The notes: generated by a model not told the origin, from the sequence alone. DNA of 64,000 bases from Eleusine coracana subsp. coracana (GCA_032690845.1 CM064430.1:53479882-53543881), one strand, 5' to 3'; counted from the stretch's first letter, positions 43,836 to 55,023 are shown. Numbers and translations: made by a program.

Positions 43836-45842
43836 ATGGCTAGTAACACGGTGAATGTTGGTCACGCGCCATTCTTTGATGGTCAAGACTTTGATTATTG
43901 GAAGACATGTATGTTGATTCATCTTGAGGCCGTGGGGGAGACCGTGTTGAACATTGTGGAAGAAGGTTATGTGGTTCTTGATCCGGCACATCCCACACCC
44001 GCCGACAAGGAAAATATCAAGGCCAATGCTCAAGCCAAGAACATTCTCATTCAATCCCTATGCAAGGAGGAATATCATAGAGTGTGCAAGCTCAAGACCG
44101 CATATGAGATGTGGAAAACTCTATTGGAAGCTCATGAGGGCACCAAGATGGTCAAGAGTGCCAAGTTGTTTATTTGCAAGGGCAAATTTGAAGGATTTAT
44201 ATTGTTGCCCAATGAAGAGTTGAAGGCCGCCTTTGCAAGATTGAACAACATGGTGAATGATCTCAAGGATCTTGATCATGAAGTTTCCGATGTTGATATA
44301 TCTCATAAGTTCCTTAGAGCCTTGCCATCCAAGTATGAAACAATTGTTACCATGCTTGTGAGATCAAATTTGGAAGAAACAACTCCTTCGGAAATCTTGG
44401 GTGAAGTTCTCACTCATGATATCTTTAAGCAATCTCAAGTGGGGTCTAGGGATGATCAAGTCGATATGAAGAAGAAGAGTGTTGCTTTCAAGGCTAGAGT
44501 CTCTCACGATGATGATGATGAAGAGAGTGGGTCCGATGACGATGATGATGATGAGAATGTTGCCTTGATGGTGATGAAGTTCAAGAAATTTATGAAGAAA
44601 GGCACATATAGGGGATTCAACAAAAATGGCAAGTCATCCAAGAAGAATCCATTTGCAAACAAGAAATGCTATGAGTGTGGAGAATTTGGCCATATCTCTA
44701 CAAATTGCAAGAAGAAAATCCATAGTGATGATGATAATGATGAGCCAAGAAAGAACAAGAAATTTGTAAAAAGGAAGTTTCTCAAGAAGTTCTCCAAGAA
44801 GAAAAATGGCAAGGCTTATTATGTTGAATGGGATTCCGATGCTAGTTCGGATACCGATTCCGATGATGAAGATGACAAGCCTTCCAAGAAGGGTCTTGCC
44901 GGCATTGCTATCAAGAAAGCTCCATCCCTATTCGATTCACATTATTGCTTCATGGCAAAAGGTGAAACCAAGGTATGCAATGATGACTATAAGCCTTCTT
45001 ATGATGAACTAGTTGAAATGCTTAGTGAACTTGATGATGTGTTGGGTGGCATAAAGAGCAAGTACAAGGACTTGAAGAGAAAGCACTCTTCTCTCCAAGA
45101 AGCTTATGATGAGCTAAAGTCATCTCATGAGGATCTAAAAGAAACTCATGAGAAGCTTGAGGAAACTCATAAGATTTATGTAGCCCAACACACCAACAAG
45201 GTCCAAATTGATGCCGGTGTGTTTTGCAATTTGATTGATGATATGCCTATTGCTCGTGTTACATCTTCTAGCATATCTACTTCATGTGATGATTTACTTA
45301 CTATACCATGCCCTTCTAAGATTGATACTTGCATGAATAATGTGAATGCTTGTGATCCCTTGCTTATTGTTGAAAATCATGAATTAATGGATACCGTTGA
45401 TCACCTTGTTGATGCTCTTGCTAAGTGTCATAAGGGTCAAAATGTTTTTAATAAAATGTGGAAGTGTCAACGGTTCACTCTCAAGCATGAAGGTCTTGGA
45501 TATATCCCCAAGAAAAACAAAAATGCCTTTGTTGCTAAAAAGTCCACATTTGTTAAAGAAAGTGGCTTGTATTGCTCTATGTGCAAGAATACCGGACATC
45601 TTGCAAAAGATTGTACCGGTAAGAGAATTGCTAATGTTGCTATGGATGCATCTTACATGCTTGTTAAATCATCCAATGGTGTTGTGCATGCTAAGTTTGT
45701 TGGTAAAAATAATGTTCATACTAGGACAAACATGAATGGCACATTTGGAAATAGAATGAAGAAAAGGTCCATTTGGGTGCCAAAGGTGTTGGTGACTAAT
45801 CTACAAGGATCCAAGCAAATTTGGGTACCTAAGAACAACTAA
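43836..45842 (+). CDS. gag: Gag of Sirevirus B (668 aa)
   Basis: Intact ORF, closely similar to Gag of copy A, with the same UBN2-type N-terminal domain, two CCHC zinc knuckles (CYECGEFGHISTNC and CSMCKNTGHLAKDC) and the Lys/Glu/Leu-rich coiled-coil segment between them. It differs from A mainly in the Asp-rich linker near residues 220-240, where GAT-repeat slippage changed its length. The ATG context and the 13-nt gap to pol are the same as in A. Because it is intact it could supply particles in trans for defective relatives. Confidence 0.95.
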   Translation: MASNTVNVGHAPFFDGQDFDYWKTCMLIHLEAVGETVLNIVEEGYVVLDPAHPTPADKENIKANAQAKNILIQSLCKEEYHRVCKLKTAYEMWKTLLEAHEGTKMVKSAKLFICKGKFEGFILLPNEELKAAFARLNNMVNDLKDLDHEVSDVDISHKFLRALPSKYETIVTMLVRSNLEETTPSEILGEVLTHDIFKQSQVGSRDDQVDMKKKSVAFKARVSHDDDDEESGSDDDDDDENVALMVMKFKKFMKKGTYRGFNKNGKSSKKNPFANKKCYECGEFGHISTNCKKKIHSDDDNDEPRKNKKFVKRKFLKKFSKKKNGKAYYVEWDSDASSDTDSDDEDDKPSKKGLAGIAIKKAPSLFDSHYCFMAKGETKVCNDDYKPSYDELVEMLSELDDVLGGIKSKYKDLKRKHSSLQEAYDELKSSHEDLKETHEKLEETHKIYVAQHTNKVQIDAGVFCNLIDDMPIARVTSSSISTSCDDLLTIPCPSKIDTCMNNVNACDPLLIVENHELMDTVDHLVDALAKCHKGQNVFNKMWKCQRFTLKHEGLGYIPKKNKNAFVAKKSTFVKESGLYCSMCKNTGHLAKDCTGKRIANVAMDASYMLVKSSNGVVHAKFVGKNNVHTRTNMNGTFGNRMKKRSIWVPKVLVTNLQGSKQIWVPKNN

Positions 45843-45855
45843 ACTTGTTTTGTAG

Positions 45856-48800
45856 GTGAACTACAAGTCCGGAGGAAGGCATTGGGTGCTCGATAGTGGA
45901 TGCACTCAACATATGACCGAAAATGGGAAAAGGTTCACCTCAATTGAAGAAGGAAGTTCGGATTATGAAAGAATCACCTTTGGTGATAATAGCAAAGGAA
46001 AAGTGAGAGGAATGGGAAAGATTGCTATCTCAAATGACCTCTCAATCTCAAATGTATTGCTAGTTGAATCTTTGAGCTACAACTTGCTGTCCGTGGCTCA
46101 ATTGTGTGATCTTGATCTTATTTGCAAATTCTCATCAAGTGGTGTTGTGATTACAAGTGTGAAGGATGATAGTCTTATCTTCAAGGGATTTCGTCATGGC
46201 AATCTTTATCTTGTGGATTTCTCTTCTAGTGATGCAAGCTTGAGCACTTGTTTATTCACCAAGTCATCCAAAGGTTGGTTATGGCATAGGAGACTTGCCC
46301 ATGTTGGAATGAACCAACTCAAGAAATTAGTGAAGCACAACTTGGTTGTTGGTATAAAGGATGATGTCTTGTTTGAAAAGGATAAATTATGTAGTGCTTG
46401 TCAAGCCGGGAAGCAAGTGGCTAATACTCATCCTACCAAGAGTGTCTTGTCAACTTCAAGGCCTTTGGAATTATTGCATATGGATTTATTTGGCCCTACC
46501 AAATATCAAAGCATTGGTGGAAATAGCTATTGCCTTGTCATTGTTGATGACTTCTCAAGATATACATGGGTGTACTTCCTTAGTGACAAATCAATTGTAT
46601 TCACCATATTCAAAGGGTTTGCCAAAAGAGCCGAAAATGAATATGAATTCAATATCAAGAAGATTAGAAGTGATAATGGCTCCGAATTCAAGAATACAAG
46701 AATTGAAGATTATTGTGATGAAAAGGGAGTCAAACATGAATTCTCAACCAAGTACACCCCGGAGCAAAATGGAGTTGTTGAGAGGAAGAATAGAACTTTG
46801 ATTGAAATGGCAAGATCAATGCTCTCCGAGTACAATGTATCGGATAGTTTTTGGGCCGAGGCAATCAACACCGCTTGTCATGCATCAAATAGATTATATT
46901 GCCACCGGTTGTTGAAAAAGACACCTTATGAATTGCTTATTGGAAGAAAGCCCAACATCTCCTATTTTCGTGTCTTTGGATGCAAATGCTATATCTTGAA
47001 GAAAGGAGCAAGATTATCAAAATTCCAAAGCAAGTGTGATGAAGGATTTCTCCTTGGGTATTCCTCAAATAGCAAGGCATATAGAGTGTACAATCAAAAT
47101 TCGGGACTAGTAGAGGAAGTATATGATGTGGAATTTGATGAAACAAATGGATCACAAGATGAGCAAGAAAATTTGGATGATGTGGGAAATGAAGAATTGA
47201 GAAATGCTATGAAGAACATGACAATTGGTGATGTGAGGCCTAAGGATGAAGATGACTCAAATGTGACCTCTTCCCTTCTCTTTCAAGTGAACCAAGATTC
47301 ATCAACCTCTAGTGCTCAAGCTCAAGCTAGTGATGGTGGTAAGTCAAAACTTCAACCGGAAAATGGCTCAACCTCCACTCCATCACATCATGCTAGAACA
47401 ATTCACCATGCCATTGCAAAAGATCATCCGGTAGATCAAATTGTTGGTGACCTAAGCAAAGGTGTTCAAACTAGATCAAGACTTGCTTCATTTTGTGAAC
47501 ACTTCTCTTTTGTGTCTTGTGGTGAACCAACTCGGGTAGAAGAAGCTTTAAGAGACCCGGATTGGGTAAATGCTATGCATGAAGAATTGAACAACTTTGC
47601 ATGAAATGAAGTTTGGGAGTTAGTCAAAAGGCCACAAGATCACAATGTTATTGGCACAAAGTGGATTTACAAGAACAAACAAGATGAGAATGGAATAGTT
47701 GTGAGAAACAAAGCAAGATTGGTTGCACAAGGCTATACTCAAGTTGAGGGATTGGATTTTGATGAAACATTTGCTCCCGTGGCTAGACTTGAGGCAATTA
47801 GAATTTTACTTGCATATGCAACTAATCACAAGATCAAGCTATATCAAATGCATGTGAAAAGTGCCTTCTTGAATGGCACAATTAGTGAGCTTGTCTTTGT
47901 GGAGCAACCACCGGGTTTCGAAGACCCAAGGAAGCCAAATCATGTTTACAAGTTGTCCAAGGCCTTATATGGACTCAAGCAAGCACCTCGTGCTTGGTAT
48001 GAGAGATTAAGGGATTTTCTTGTCTCAAAGGGCTTCAAAATTGGAAAGGTGGACACCACTCTATTCACCAAGAAAATTGGCAAAGATTTCTTTATATGCC
48101 AAATCTATGTGGATGATATTATCTTTGGATCAACCAATCAAGAATTTTGTGAAGAATTTGGAGAAATGATGTCCCGAGAATTTGAAATGTCCATGATTGG
48201 TGAATTGAGTTTCTTCCTTGGTCTACAAGTGAAGCAAATCAATAATGGGACATTCATCTATCAAAGCAAATATACGAATGATCTTCTCAAGAGAGTTGGA
48301 ATGGAAAGTGCAAAATCAATGTCTACTCCTATGGGAAAGAATGCACATCTTGATCTTGATGAAGAAGGCAAACCGGTTGATCAAAAGCTATATAGGTCTA
48401 TGATTGGAAGCTTGCTATACCTCACCGCATCTAGGTCGGATATTATGTTTAGTGTCTGCATGTGTGCAAGGTTTCAAGCCGCACCTAAAGAAAGCCACAT
48501 GATTGCCGTCAAGAGAATATTGAGATATTTGAAGCAAACTCAAGATATGGGTTTGTGGTTCCCAAACGATGGTCAATTTATTCTCATTGGATATTCGGAT
48601 TCGGATTATGCCGGTTGCAAAATTGATAGAAAGAGTACCTCCGGTACTTGTCAATTGCTTGGAACTTCTCTAGTCTCGTGGTCATCCAAGAAGCAAAATT
48701 CGGTAGCTTTATCAACCGCCGAGGCCGAATATGTCTCCGCGGGAAATTGTTGTGCCCAATTATTGTGGATGAAGCAAACTCTAATGGACTATGGGGTTAA

Positions 48801-49059
48801 CTTTGATTGCATACCTCTCTTGTGTGATAATGAAAGTGCCGTGAAGATTGCTACAAATCCAGTTCAACACAAGGGGACCAAGCATATTGATATTCGGCAT
48901 CATTTTCTAAGAGATCATGTGAGCAAAGGTGATATTGTCATGGAAAGTGTGAGGACCGATGATCAATTGGCGGATATCTTCACCAAGCCTCTTGAAGAAG
49001 CTCGGTTTTGTAAGCTACGGAGTGAGCTAAATATTCTTGACCTCTCACATATCTCCTAG
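45856..49059 (+). pseudogene. pol: Pol of Sirevirus B, nonsense codon and altered RT active site
   Basis: Same domain order as copy A. The frame stops at a TGA (47602-47604, codon 583) between integrase and reverse transcriptase. A has CGA there, so a single C-to-T change in a CpG explains it. The frame then continues unbroken to 49059 with reverse transcriptase and full-length RNase H, including the DIRHHF segment and ADIFTKPL tail that copy A lacks. At codon 666 (47851-47853) the first catalytic aspartate of reverse transcriptase is histidine (QMHVKSAFLNG where A has QMDV). YVDD is intact. Protease and integrase catalytic residues upstream of the stop are intact. As in A, the frame begins with GTG right after TAG. 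Confidence 0.95.
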
Positions 49060-50724
49060 CATCTTGCTTAGTTGCTTTATGTCATACTCTTCATATATGC
49101 ATGCCTACCTATTTTGTATATCTTGCCATGCCATTTATGCCATGTTGTTGCATTGAAAGTTAGTTCACACATTTAGGGGGAGCACTATACCACTCATGTG
49201 TCTTGCTACCCTCACAATGTGGACAAATCAACAAAGATGCCATACTAGTCTTGCTTTTGCTCATTTTGTTCAAAAAGTCAAATTTTTGGGTTCTATTGGT
49301 TGAAAAATGGTTGTTATTGTTCCAAAATACTTTTATGCCTCTTGGTTATGTTTTGGAAGTTTTTTTTTATCACCAAAATGAGGTTGAGCTCTTTTGAAGA
49401 TCCTCTTTTGCCTTTTCTCACCTATTCTCTCAATTTCTTATCGAATCTGTTTTGAGAAAAGTACTTTTACAAAACTTGTAGAGATGGTGATCATAATCAT
49501 AATTGGTATTCACAACTTGTTGAGATGATCCATCGTTTAAGAGAAATTTGGGTTTGAAATTCGTCATGAAAACCTCTTTTGGTCACCTTTTTAACCTAAT
49601 ATGGCATCTTGTGAGTTTAGCATATTGGATCATATATCTTCGTATATATTGGTTCCAAAATGCTTATGGACTCATACATTCCCAAAAATATCAACATTCC
49701 ATCATTTTGGTCATTTGTGCAAGTAATAGCAATTGTGTATGATTATATCAATATTTCATTCACACATACATAATTCATGTCATGGATGATCGAGAATCGT
49801 GGATATATTTCTTGAAGAGTTGGAATTATCTTGGATATGATGGAATTCATTAAGCTATCGTTTTGAACAAAGTATGGAATGATTGGAGAAGGTTTGAATT
49901 GATTTGGATGAGAAACTTGAAAGCAGCTGTCAACAATCTGAAAGCACCCTCACGGTCAGACCGCCATATGCCACGGTCAGACCGCCAGACAGCCATCTGA
50001 GTACCGAAAGGTGGAGATTTTTCTTCTTGTCCCCGCGGTCAGACCGTCCGCCCACGGTCAGACCGCCAGCGTCGGCCGAGTCAAAACCCACCTATCCCTT
50101 GTGACTCTCTTATTTCCTCATACCCCTTCGTCTCCAACTCTTCCAAACCCGAAAGTGACTCCTCCAAAGAGCTCTCCTCTCTCCTCCAAGGATCTCCATT
50201 GGAAGAACTCCATCCCTAGGCTCCTCGGTCCAACCGAGAGCGGATCCGGTCTCACCGAGGACTTCTCCGCCATGAGTGACCGGTATTTCATCGTTCTCTC
50301 CTCTCTCCCCATGGTTTCCACTGGTTCTCTCTCAAGGGCTATTGCTAGGGATAGAATATTTGAGACATGGATTGATTGTTTGATGATTGGAAAGTGATTC
50401 CTAGACCTAATGACAACAACTATGCAAAGTTTTAAGGATTGATTTGGTAGCTCTCATGAACATTGATGCTAGGGTTACATTTTGGGGATTCTTGCTTATG
50501 GCCATGGATTAGTGAAATTAATGGATGGAAAAGCTTCATAGTACTTATTTAAACTTATATGAGAAGAATTGCTGGCACATGTTGAGGATTTGGCTAGAAA
50601 TTCCATGTGCAGTTTTGTGGCAGCCAAACCTCACCCGACGGTCTGACCGCCAATCTCACGGTCAGACCGCCAGGGCAGGACACAGACATGTTCAGTCAAA
50701 TGCTTATGACTCTTAATTGTTGGA
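49060..50724 (+). other. Non-coding spacer between pol and ORF3 (Sirevirus B)
   Basis: Equivalent to the spacer in A, with a polypurine tract near 49175 and palindromes near 49952, 49972, 50034, 50053, 50637 and 50657. The open frame at 50011-50397 is not supported because it covers palindromes and is not kept at its start between copies. Confidence 0.8.
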
Positions 50725-52233
50725 TTGCTTATACACGATTATTGTTCGATCATTTTCAGTAATCGTCGTGCCGTAAGAAAAGTGGTGGCGTCCGTGTTCA
50801 AAGCCGGTTCAAGCAAGAAGAGAAGGGCACCCTGTTCTGATGATGATTACTCACCCTCTCAAAGTGCTACTGCCGATGCTTCTGAATTTGGTCAGTCCAC
50901 TAATGAGGTGGAAATGGATGAGGCACAAGGAGATGATCTGCTGTTTGACCCCACAGAGTATACTGGAGAAAAGAAACAGTGGGCATCACATGAATACTAT
51001 AAAGCCAGACAGAAAGTGGCTTATTCTCAGGATCCAGACTCACCCACACCTCAGTTTCACACTCGGGTGCAACATGATGCTTTCTATGGTATGTTAATTG
51101 ACAAAACAGTATTCACTCACAAGTACACAGATTGGCCATATCTGGCTCAATTTCCAACTGTGAGTCCTCTCTCTGCAAAATTCCAAGCTTTGGGATTGCA
51201 TGCCTTTGTGGCACATAAGCAAGATTGGAATGAAACTGTTATCCGGCAATTTTATGCCACCATTGAGGTTGACTTCCCAAGCAAAACTCTGACATGGATG
51301 ACTAATTCAAGGAGGTTCACTGCCACATTTGCAGAGTTTGCTGAGGCGAATGAAATTGACTATAATGTCACTAATGATCAAATTGATGTGCTTGAGCAGG
51401 AGCTACTTAAAGAGCCTGAGTGGGTCAAGTACTATGTTGATGATCCTCAGATAAGGAAACTGGGCAATGTTGGAGGTCTTCTCTATATGCCCAAGGTGAT
51501 CAACAAGATAGTGAGGATGACCTTTTATCCTCGAGGTGGAAACTCTGATGCTATTCGGGACTACTATTGGAACATAATTGACTATATCATGCAAGGTCAA
51601 GTGTTTGATGTGGTCCTCCTGATGATGAAGGAGATAGAGAGCTACAGCATGGCAGTAAGGACTAGTCTTTACTATGCTCCTTATATTATGTCTCTAATTC
51701 TCCAGAAGAGCAATTTTCCAACTCGGTATCTTTTTAAGAAACATCCTCGATATCAGCCTTTTAGCTCAGTAAAGCATGAACTCGTAGCACCACCAGCTGC
51801 AGAAGGTGAGGAAGAAGAGGAAAATATTCAGCCAGAGGTTCCTCAGGCACCACAGGGTCCTCAGATGCCACCACCTCCCCAGATGGATTGGTCACAGTTT
51901 GCTCCTCCGCCTCCGGCATTCCTTGCAGGGATGACCCCTTATCTTGATCAGTACTTTCAGCCTGTGATGCAGAGGTTTGATCAGATACAAGCCTCAAGTA
52001 TTGAGGCTCGTAATTCCTATGAGGCAGCCAGGTCTTCATATGAGGCAGCTAGAACATCCTATGAGGCAGCAAGGACTTCTATTGATGATCTCACCACTAG
52101 GATGCAGGGTTTAGAGTCTAACTATGATGCTCTATCTTCACACATTTATAGCTACTTTCCTGCACCAGTGCCACCTCCAGAGTTTTTCCAGCCACCATGG
52201 TATGCCCCTCCACCTCCTCCTCAAGATGATTGA
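50725..52233 (+). CDS. ORF3 (env-position ORF) of Sirevirus B, intact, 502 codons
   Basis: Open from TTG at 50725 to TGA at 52231-52233. The N-terminus is basic and Ser-rich (AGSSKKRRAP) and would suit a nuclear signal. The middle (about 75-330) is a conserved globular region seen in proteins annotated as putative plant transposon proteins in grasses. Then follow an acidic Glu run, Pro-rich stretches, an exact 7-residue repeat block (SYEAAR, three units, about residues 431-451) predicting a coiled coil, and a Pro-rich tail. There is no signal peptide or membrane segment. There is no ATG near the start: the codon that is ATG in A (35339) is GTG here, and the next ATG is inside the acidic region. 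A splice-acceptor-like ATTTTCAG ends at 50759. Function unknown. Confidence 0.88.
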   Translation: MLIHDYCSIIFSNRRAVRKVVASVFKAGSSKKRRAPCSDDDYSPSQSATADASEFGQSTNEVEMDEAQGDDLLFDPTEYTGEKKQWASHEYYKARQKVAYSQDPDSPTPQFHTRVQHDAFYGMLIDKTVFTHKYTDWPYLAQFPTVSPLSAKFQALGLHAFVAHKQDWNETVIRQFYATIEVDFPSKTLTWMTNSRRFTATFAEFAEANEIDYNVTNDQIDVLEQELLKEPEWVKYYVDDPQIRKLGNVGGLLYMPKVINKIVRMTFYPRGGNSDAIRDYYWNIIDYIMQGQVFDVVLLMMKEIESYSMAVRTSLYYAPYIMSLILQKSNFPTRYLFKKHPRYQPFSSVKHELVAPPAAEGEEEEENIQPEVPQAPQGPQMPPPPQMDWSQFAPPPPAFLAGMTPYLDQYFQPVMQRFDQIQASSIEARNSYEAARSSYEAARTSYEAARTSIDDLTTRMQGLESNYDALSSHIYSYFPAPVPPPEFFQPPWYAPPPPPQDD

Positions 52234-52856
52234 AGTCTTGACCATTTTTTGGTCAATTGATGCCAAAGGGGGAGAACATGAAGAAGTGATGCTATGATGA
52301 GATGCCAGAGTCAGGGGGAGAAAAGGAAACAAAGATGCAAGCCATGATTCTTGATCTATCTATCTTGTTGCATTTGCATGTGCATCTCATATCTTACTTT
52401 CATGCACATTTGAACTTATTTGTGTTTGTTGAACTATGTAACTTTGTTGGATTGTAATTTCCTTATGCACCTTGAACCATTTGCTCTTTTATCTGTGCTC
52501 ATCTCATCTTAATGGTTCAAATGTGTGGATGATGAGGGTGTTCTTACTTATAATGTTCAATATTGCTATATATTGGTTATTCTTTGCCTCCTCGCATCCA
52601 ATGGTACAAGGTAAACTCTACCAATTTGTTCCTTTGAAAATATGCATTGCCATGCTTGATATATCTTGATCAATGCACCAATTTAGGGGGAGTTTTACCA
52701 TTTGGTGAGTTCATTAACTTTTTCACATGTACGTGTATTGAAAATTCTATAGCATGTGATCATTATCTTGTGACTCACCTTAGAGTTTTTCTTTATTGTC
52801 TTTATCGGCTTTATATCACTTCTTGTGTTGTCATCAATTACCAAAAAGGGGGAGAT
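52234..52856 (+). other. 3' non-coding region with repeated polypurine tracts (Sirevirus B)
   Basis: AGGGGGAG-type tracts near 52267, 52313, 52684 and 52846, matching those in A. The last one abuts the 3' LTR. Confidence 0.85.
52841..52855 (+). promoter_or_regulatory. Polypurine tract of Sirevirus B
   Basis: Purine run aaaaagggggaga immediately upstream of the 3' LTR. Confidence 0.9.
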
Positions 52857-54420
52857 TGAAGCATCTAGGCCCGCTTTAGTGTTTTGGTAATTAATGACGA
52901 CCCTTATTTTTGACTAACTACGTTGTTGAGATAATTGTGGTTGTAGTCATAATAAGGAATGGAATGATGGACGAAGTGATATACATATGGATGGCTCAAG
53001 GCAAAGGTATCTTGATAGGGTTTTTCTGTTTTGCCGGTCACAAGGAGATTAGAGTTGAGTGACCGGATTATAGGTTAAATACCGTACTATCAAGAGGGGT
53101 CGATGATATGACCTTGAGTATCCATGGTTGCCACAAATGCTCAATTCCTATCTTTGTGAGTGGTTCTATGTGAGTTGAGTGTGCCCATATCTTTCAGGAA
53201 AGCAAAGAGTAAAAGAAGGGGGGCTGGCAGGTCACTCCTGGCGGTCAGACCGCCAGGACCCACGGGACCCACGGTCTGACCGTCGGTACTTGTCTGGTGT
53301 CAACAGAGACTTTGTTCTCGGGTGGTGGCCCGACGGTCTGACCGTCGGGATCCACGGTCAGACCGTGGATGCTCCCCAGAGACGGCCAGAGGCTTGAGTT
53401 CTCTGGTGGCTCGGGAGATGGCCCGACGGTCTGACCGTCCCAAGCCACGGTCTGACCGCCGTCACATGTCTGGTGTCAACAGAGAAGCTGGCCTCGGGTG
53501 AAAACTAAAAGTGTCCCGACGGTCTGACCGTGGGGATCCACGGTCTGACCGTCAGGCTCGTGTCAGAGCAAGTTTGAAAGTCAAACTAGCCGTTGGGTTG
53601 TACGACGGTCCGACCGTGTGGAGTCACGGTCAGACCGTCCAGCGCACAGAAAGCTGTAACGGCTAGTTTTCAAAGAATGGGCTATTTATACCTCCTCCAT
53701 CCCGTGCATAGAAGCTCTCTTGGCCATTTGAAAAGTATTGTACACCCTTTGGAGCTTATTCCTCTCTCACACAAAGCCATAGTGGAAAGATTGCAAGTGT
53801 GTGAGTGTGAGTGCCCTAAACTTGAGTGAGTTGAGCATTGTGGCACTTGGGATCCTCAAGCAAGCGGCATTGACTTGTTACTCTTGGAGGTTGTCGCCTC
53901 CTAGACGGCTTGGAGGAGTCAAATCCGTGAGCCCTTCAAGAAGTGTGTGAAGGAGGCCCGGACTCTTGTGAGAGGTGCGGTGCTCGCCTCGCCGGAGCGG
54001 TGAAGAGCAACCCTAGTGGAATCGAGGTTTGGAGAGGTTCAAGGTATTGATTGTGTTATATCTCAAGTTGTTCTTTGTGAGCACTTCTTGGTGGTGGAGA
54101 AGTGAATACTTGAGGAGAGTAGCACATCATACGCTTGGATCCACCTCAACGTGGATTAGGGGTGATCGGCAAATCACCGATACCACGGGAAAATATCCTT
54201 TGTCTCTTGTCGTGTTGTTCTTTTGTTGTTTACATACTAGAAGTTGCATGATGTATGTCACCTAGGATTGTCAACCTACTTTAGTTCAAACCTAGGTTTA
54301 GTTGTCTTGCGCTTGCTTTTATCCAATTGTCTTTAAATTCCGCAATTAGTCGGATAGTTAGCTTTTAATTTTTAATTCGGCTATTCACCCCCCCTCTAGG
54401 CGGGGTCCTTCGATCTTACA
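52857..54420 (+). repeat. 3' LTR of Sirevirus B (1564 bp)
   Basis: Differs from its 5' partner by about seven substitutions and carries 12 extra bases (ttcttttgttgt context near 54218). TATA box at 53682-53690. Ends TTACA before GAGAT. Confidence 0.95.
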
Positions 54421-54425
54421 GAGAT
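54421..54425. repeat. Target site duplication GAGAT, right (Sirevirus B)
   Basis: Identical to 42220-42224. Confidence 0.97.
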
Positions 54426-54584
54426 TCAAAATGAGGATGGAGAGAGAGAAAGACACAGAATTACTCGAATATATATTGTGTTGATATACTACTTCAGAGC
54501 GAGATATACTACCGCGGAATAAAATATACGATCATGGGCTGAGTTGGTTGGACTGCACCAACCGACCAACGCGCTGAATATTAT

Positions 54585-54588
<4 letters not shown>
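54426..54588. repeat. Internal duplication of host element, unit 2 right part with possible terminus
   Basis: Matches 40662-40820 closely (tcaaaat.aggatggagagagagaaagacac, then gagttggttg...ctgcaccaaccgacc). It ends near cgcgctgaatatta, the possible right TIR. Confidence 0.8.

Positions 54589-54648
<60 letters not shown>
54589..54648. repeat. (TA)n(GA)n compound microsatellite
   Basis: About 16 TA units followed by about 13 GA units, immediately left of the MITE. Confidence 0.95.
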
Positions 54649-54650
<2 letters not shown>

Positions 54651-55020
54651 GTAATTTCATTCTACTCCCAAGTGTAGTTACTCCCACGTTCAAAAAACCA
54701 TCTTGGGTATGTGTTCATACCCATTTATTATTTTGAGTATATACATATACTTAAAATATGATTTTTGAGAGTGATAAACATAATTTTTTTTAAAGGGTCT
54801 TTAAGTTATAAACATATGAACATATATTATATTTACTGCTATATAAAAGTAAGTATGTCTTCATACTTCATATATTACAACAAAAAAAAGGTGAGTATAT
54901 CCATATACCATCTAGTATGATTACATACTATATTTAGAAACGTCAAGTATGTAATGATACTATCTAGATTGTGAGATATACATGTAGGAGTAGCTACTTC
55001 TGGAAGTAGGAAAAATGCCT

Positions 55021-55023
<3 letters not shown>
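54645..55023. mobile_element. Micron-like MITE inserted in a TA microsatellite
   Basis: The left end gggggtaatttcattctactcccaag mirrors the reverse complement of the right end (ggaggcatttttcctacttccag), and the next block (gtagttactccca/gtagctactccta) also pairs. There is no coding capacity in about 375 bp. (TA)n lies on both sides (54589-54620 and 55024-55077). Rice Micron elements are described as targeting TA microsatellites. Family membership is inferred from this context and the size. Confidence 0.65.

Larger units (their letters stand above)
42225..54420 (+). mobile_element. Sirevirus-type Ty1/copia retrotransposon, copy B (12.2 kb)
   Basis: Same family and orientation as copy A, with its own 5-bp target duplication, so the two are independent insertions and not a segmental duplication. 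The LTRs differ by about seven substitutions, a 12-bp indel and homopolymer changes by eye, making it somewhat older than A. ORF3 is intact, but pol has a stop and a changed reverse-transcriptase aspartate, so the copy cannot be autonomous. Confidence 0.95.
25037..54584. mobile_element. Large AT-rich host element, internally duplicated, interrupted by two Sireviruses
   Basis: The left end (ttagcgcatcggtcagtttg) is similar to the reverse complement of the right end (ttcagcgcgttggtcggttgg at about 54562-54584). This suggests terminal inverted repeats of about 20 bp. Inside, the sequence is dense in tagtatatac-type motifs in both orientations and has no transposase. The segment 26630-26865 plus 38983-40835 is repeated as 40836-42224 plus 54426-54590, so the element contains an internal tandem duplication. 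Many subterminal repeats and no coding capacity suggest a non-autonomous DNA transposon. The superfamily is not established, and the apparent target duplication is ambiguous. Confidence 0.5.

Noticed and set aside
26866..54420. The two retrotransposons as one segmental duplication
   Set aside because: Different 5-bp target duplications and different flanks at each insertion show two separate integrations.
25038..54588. TATTA or CGCTGAATATTATT as target duplication of the host element
   Set aside because: The same words appear on both sides, but the middle copy end at about 40815 also has a related atgaatata, so they may be part of the element. The length cannot be decided.
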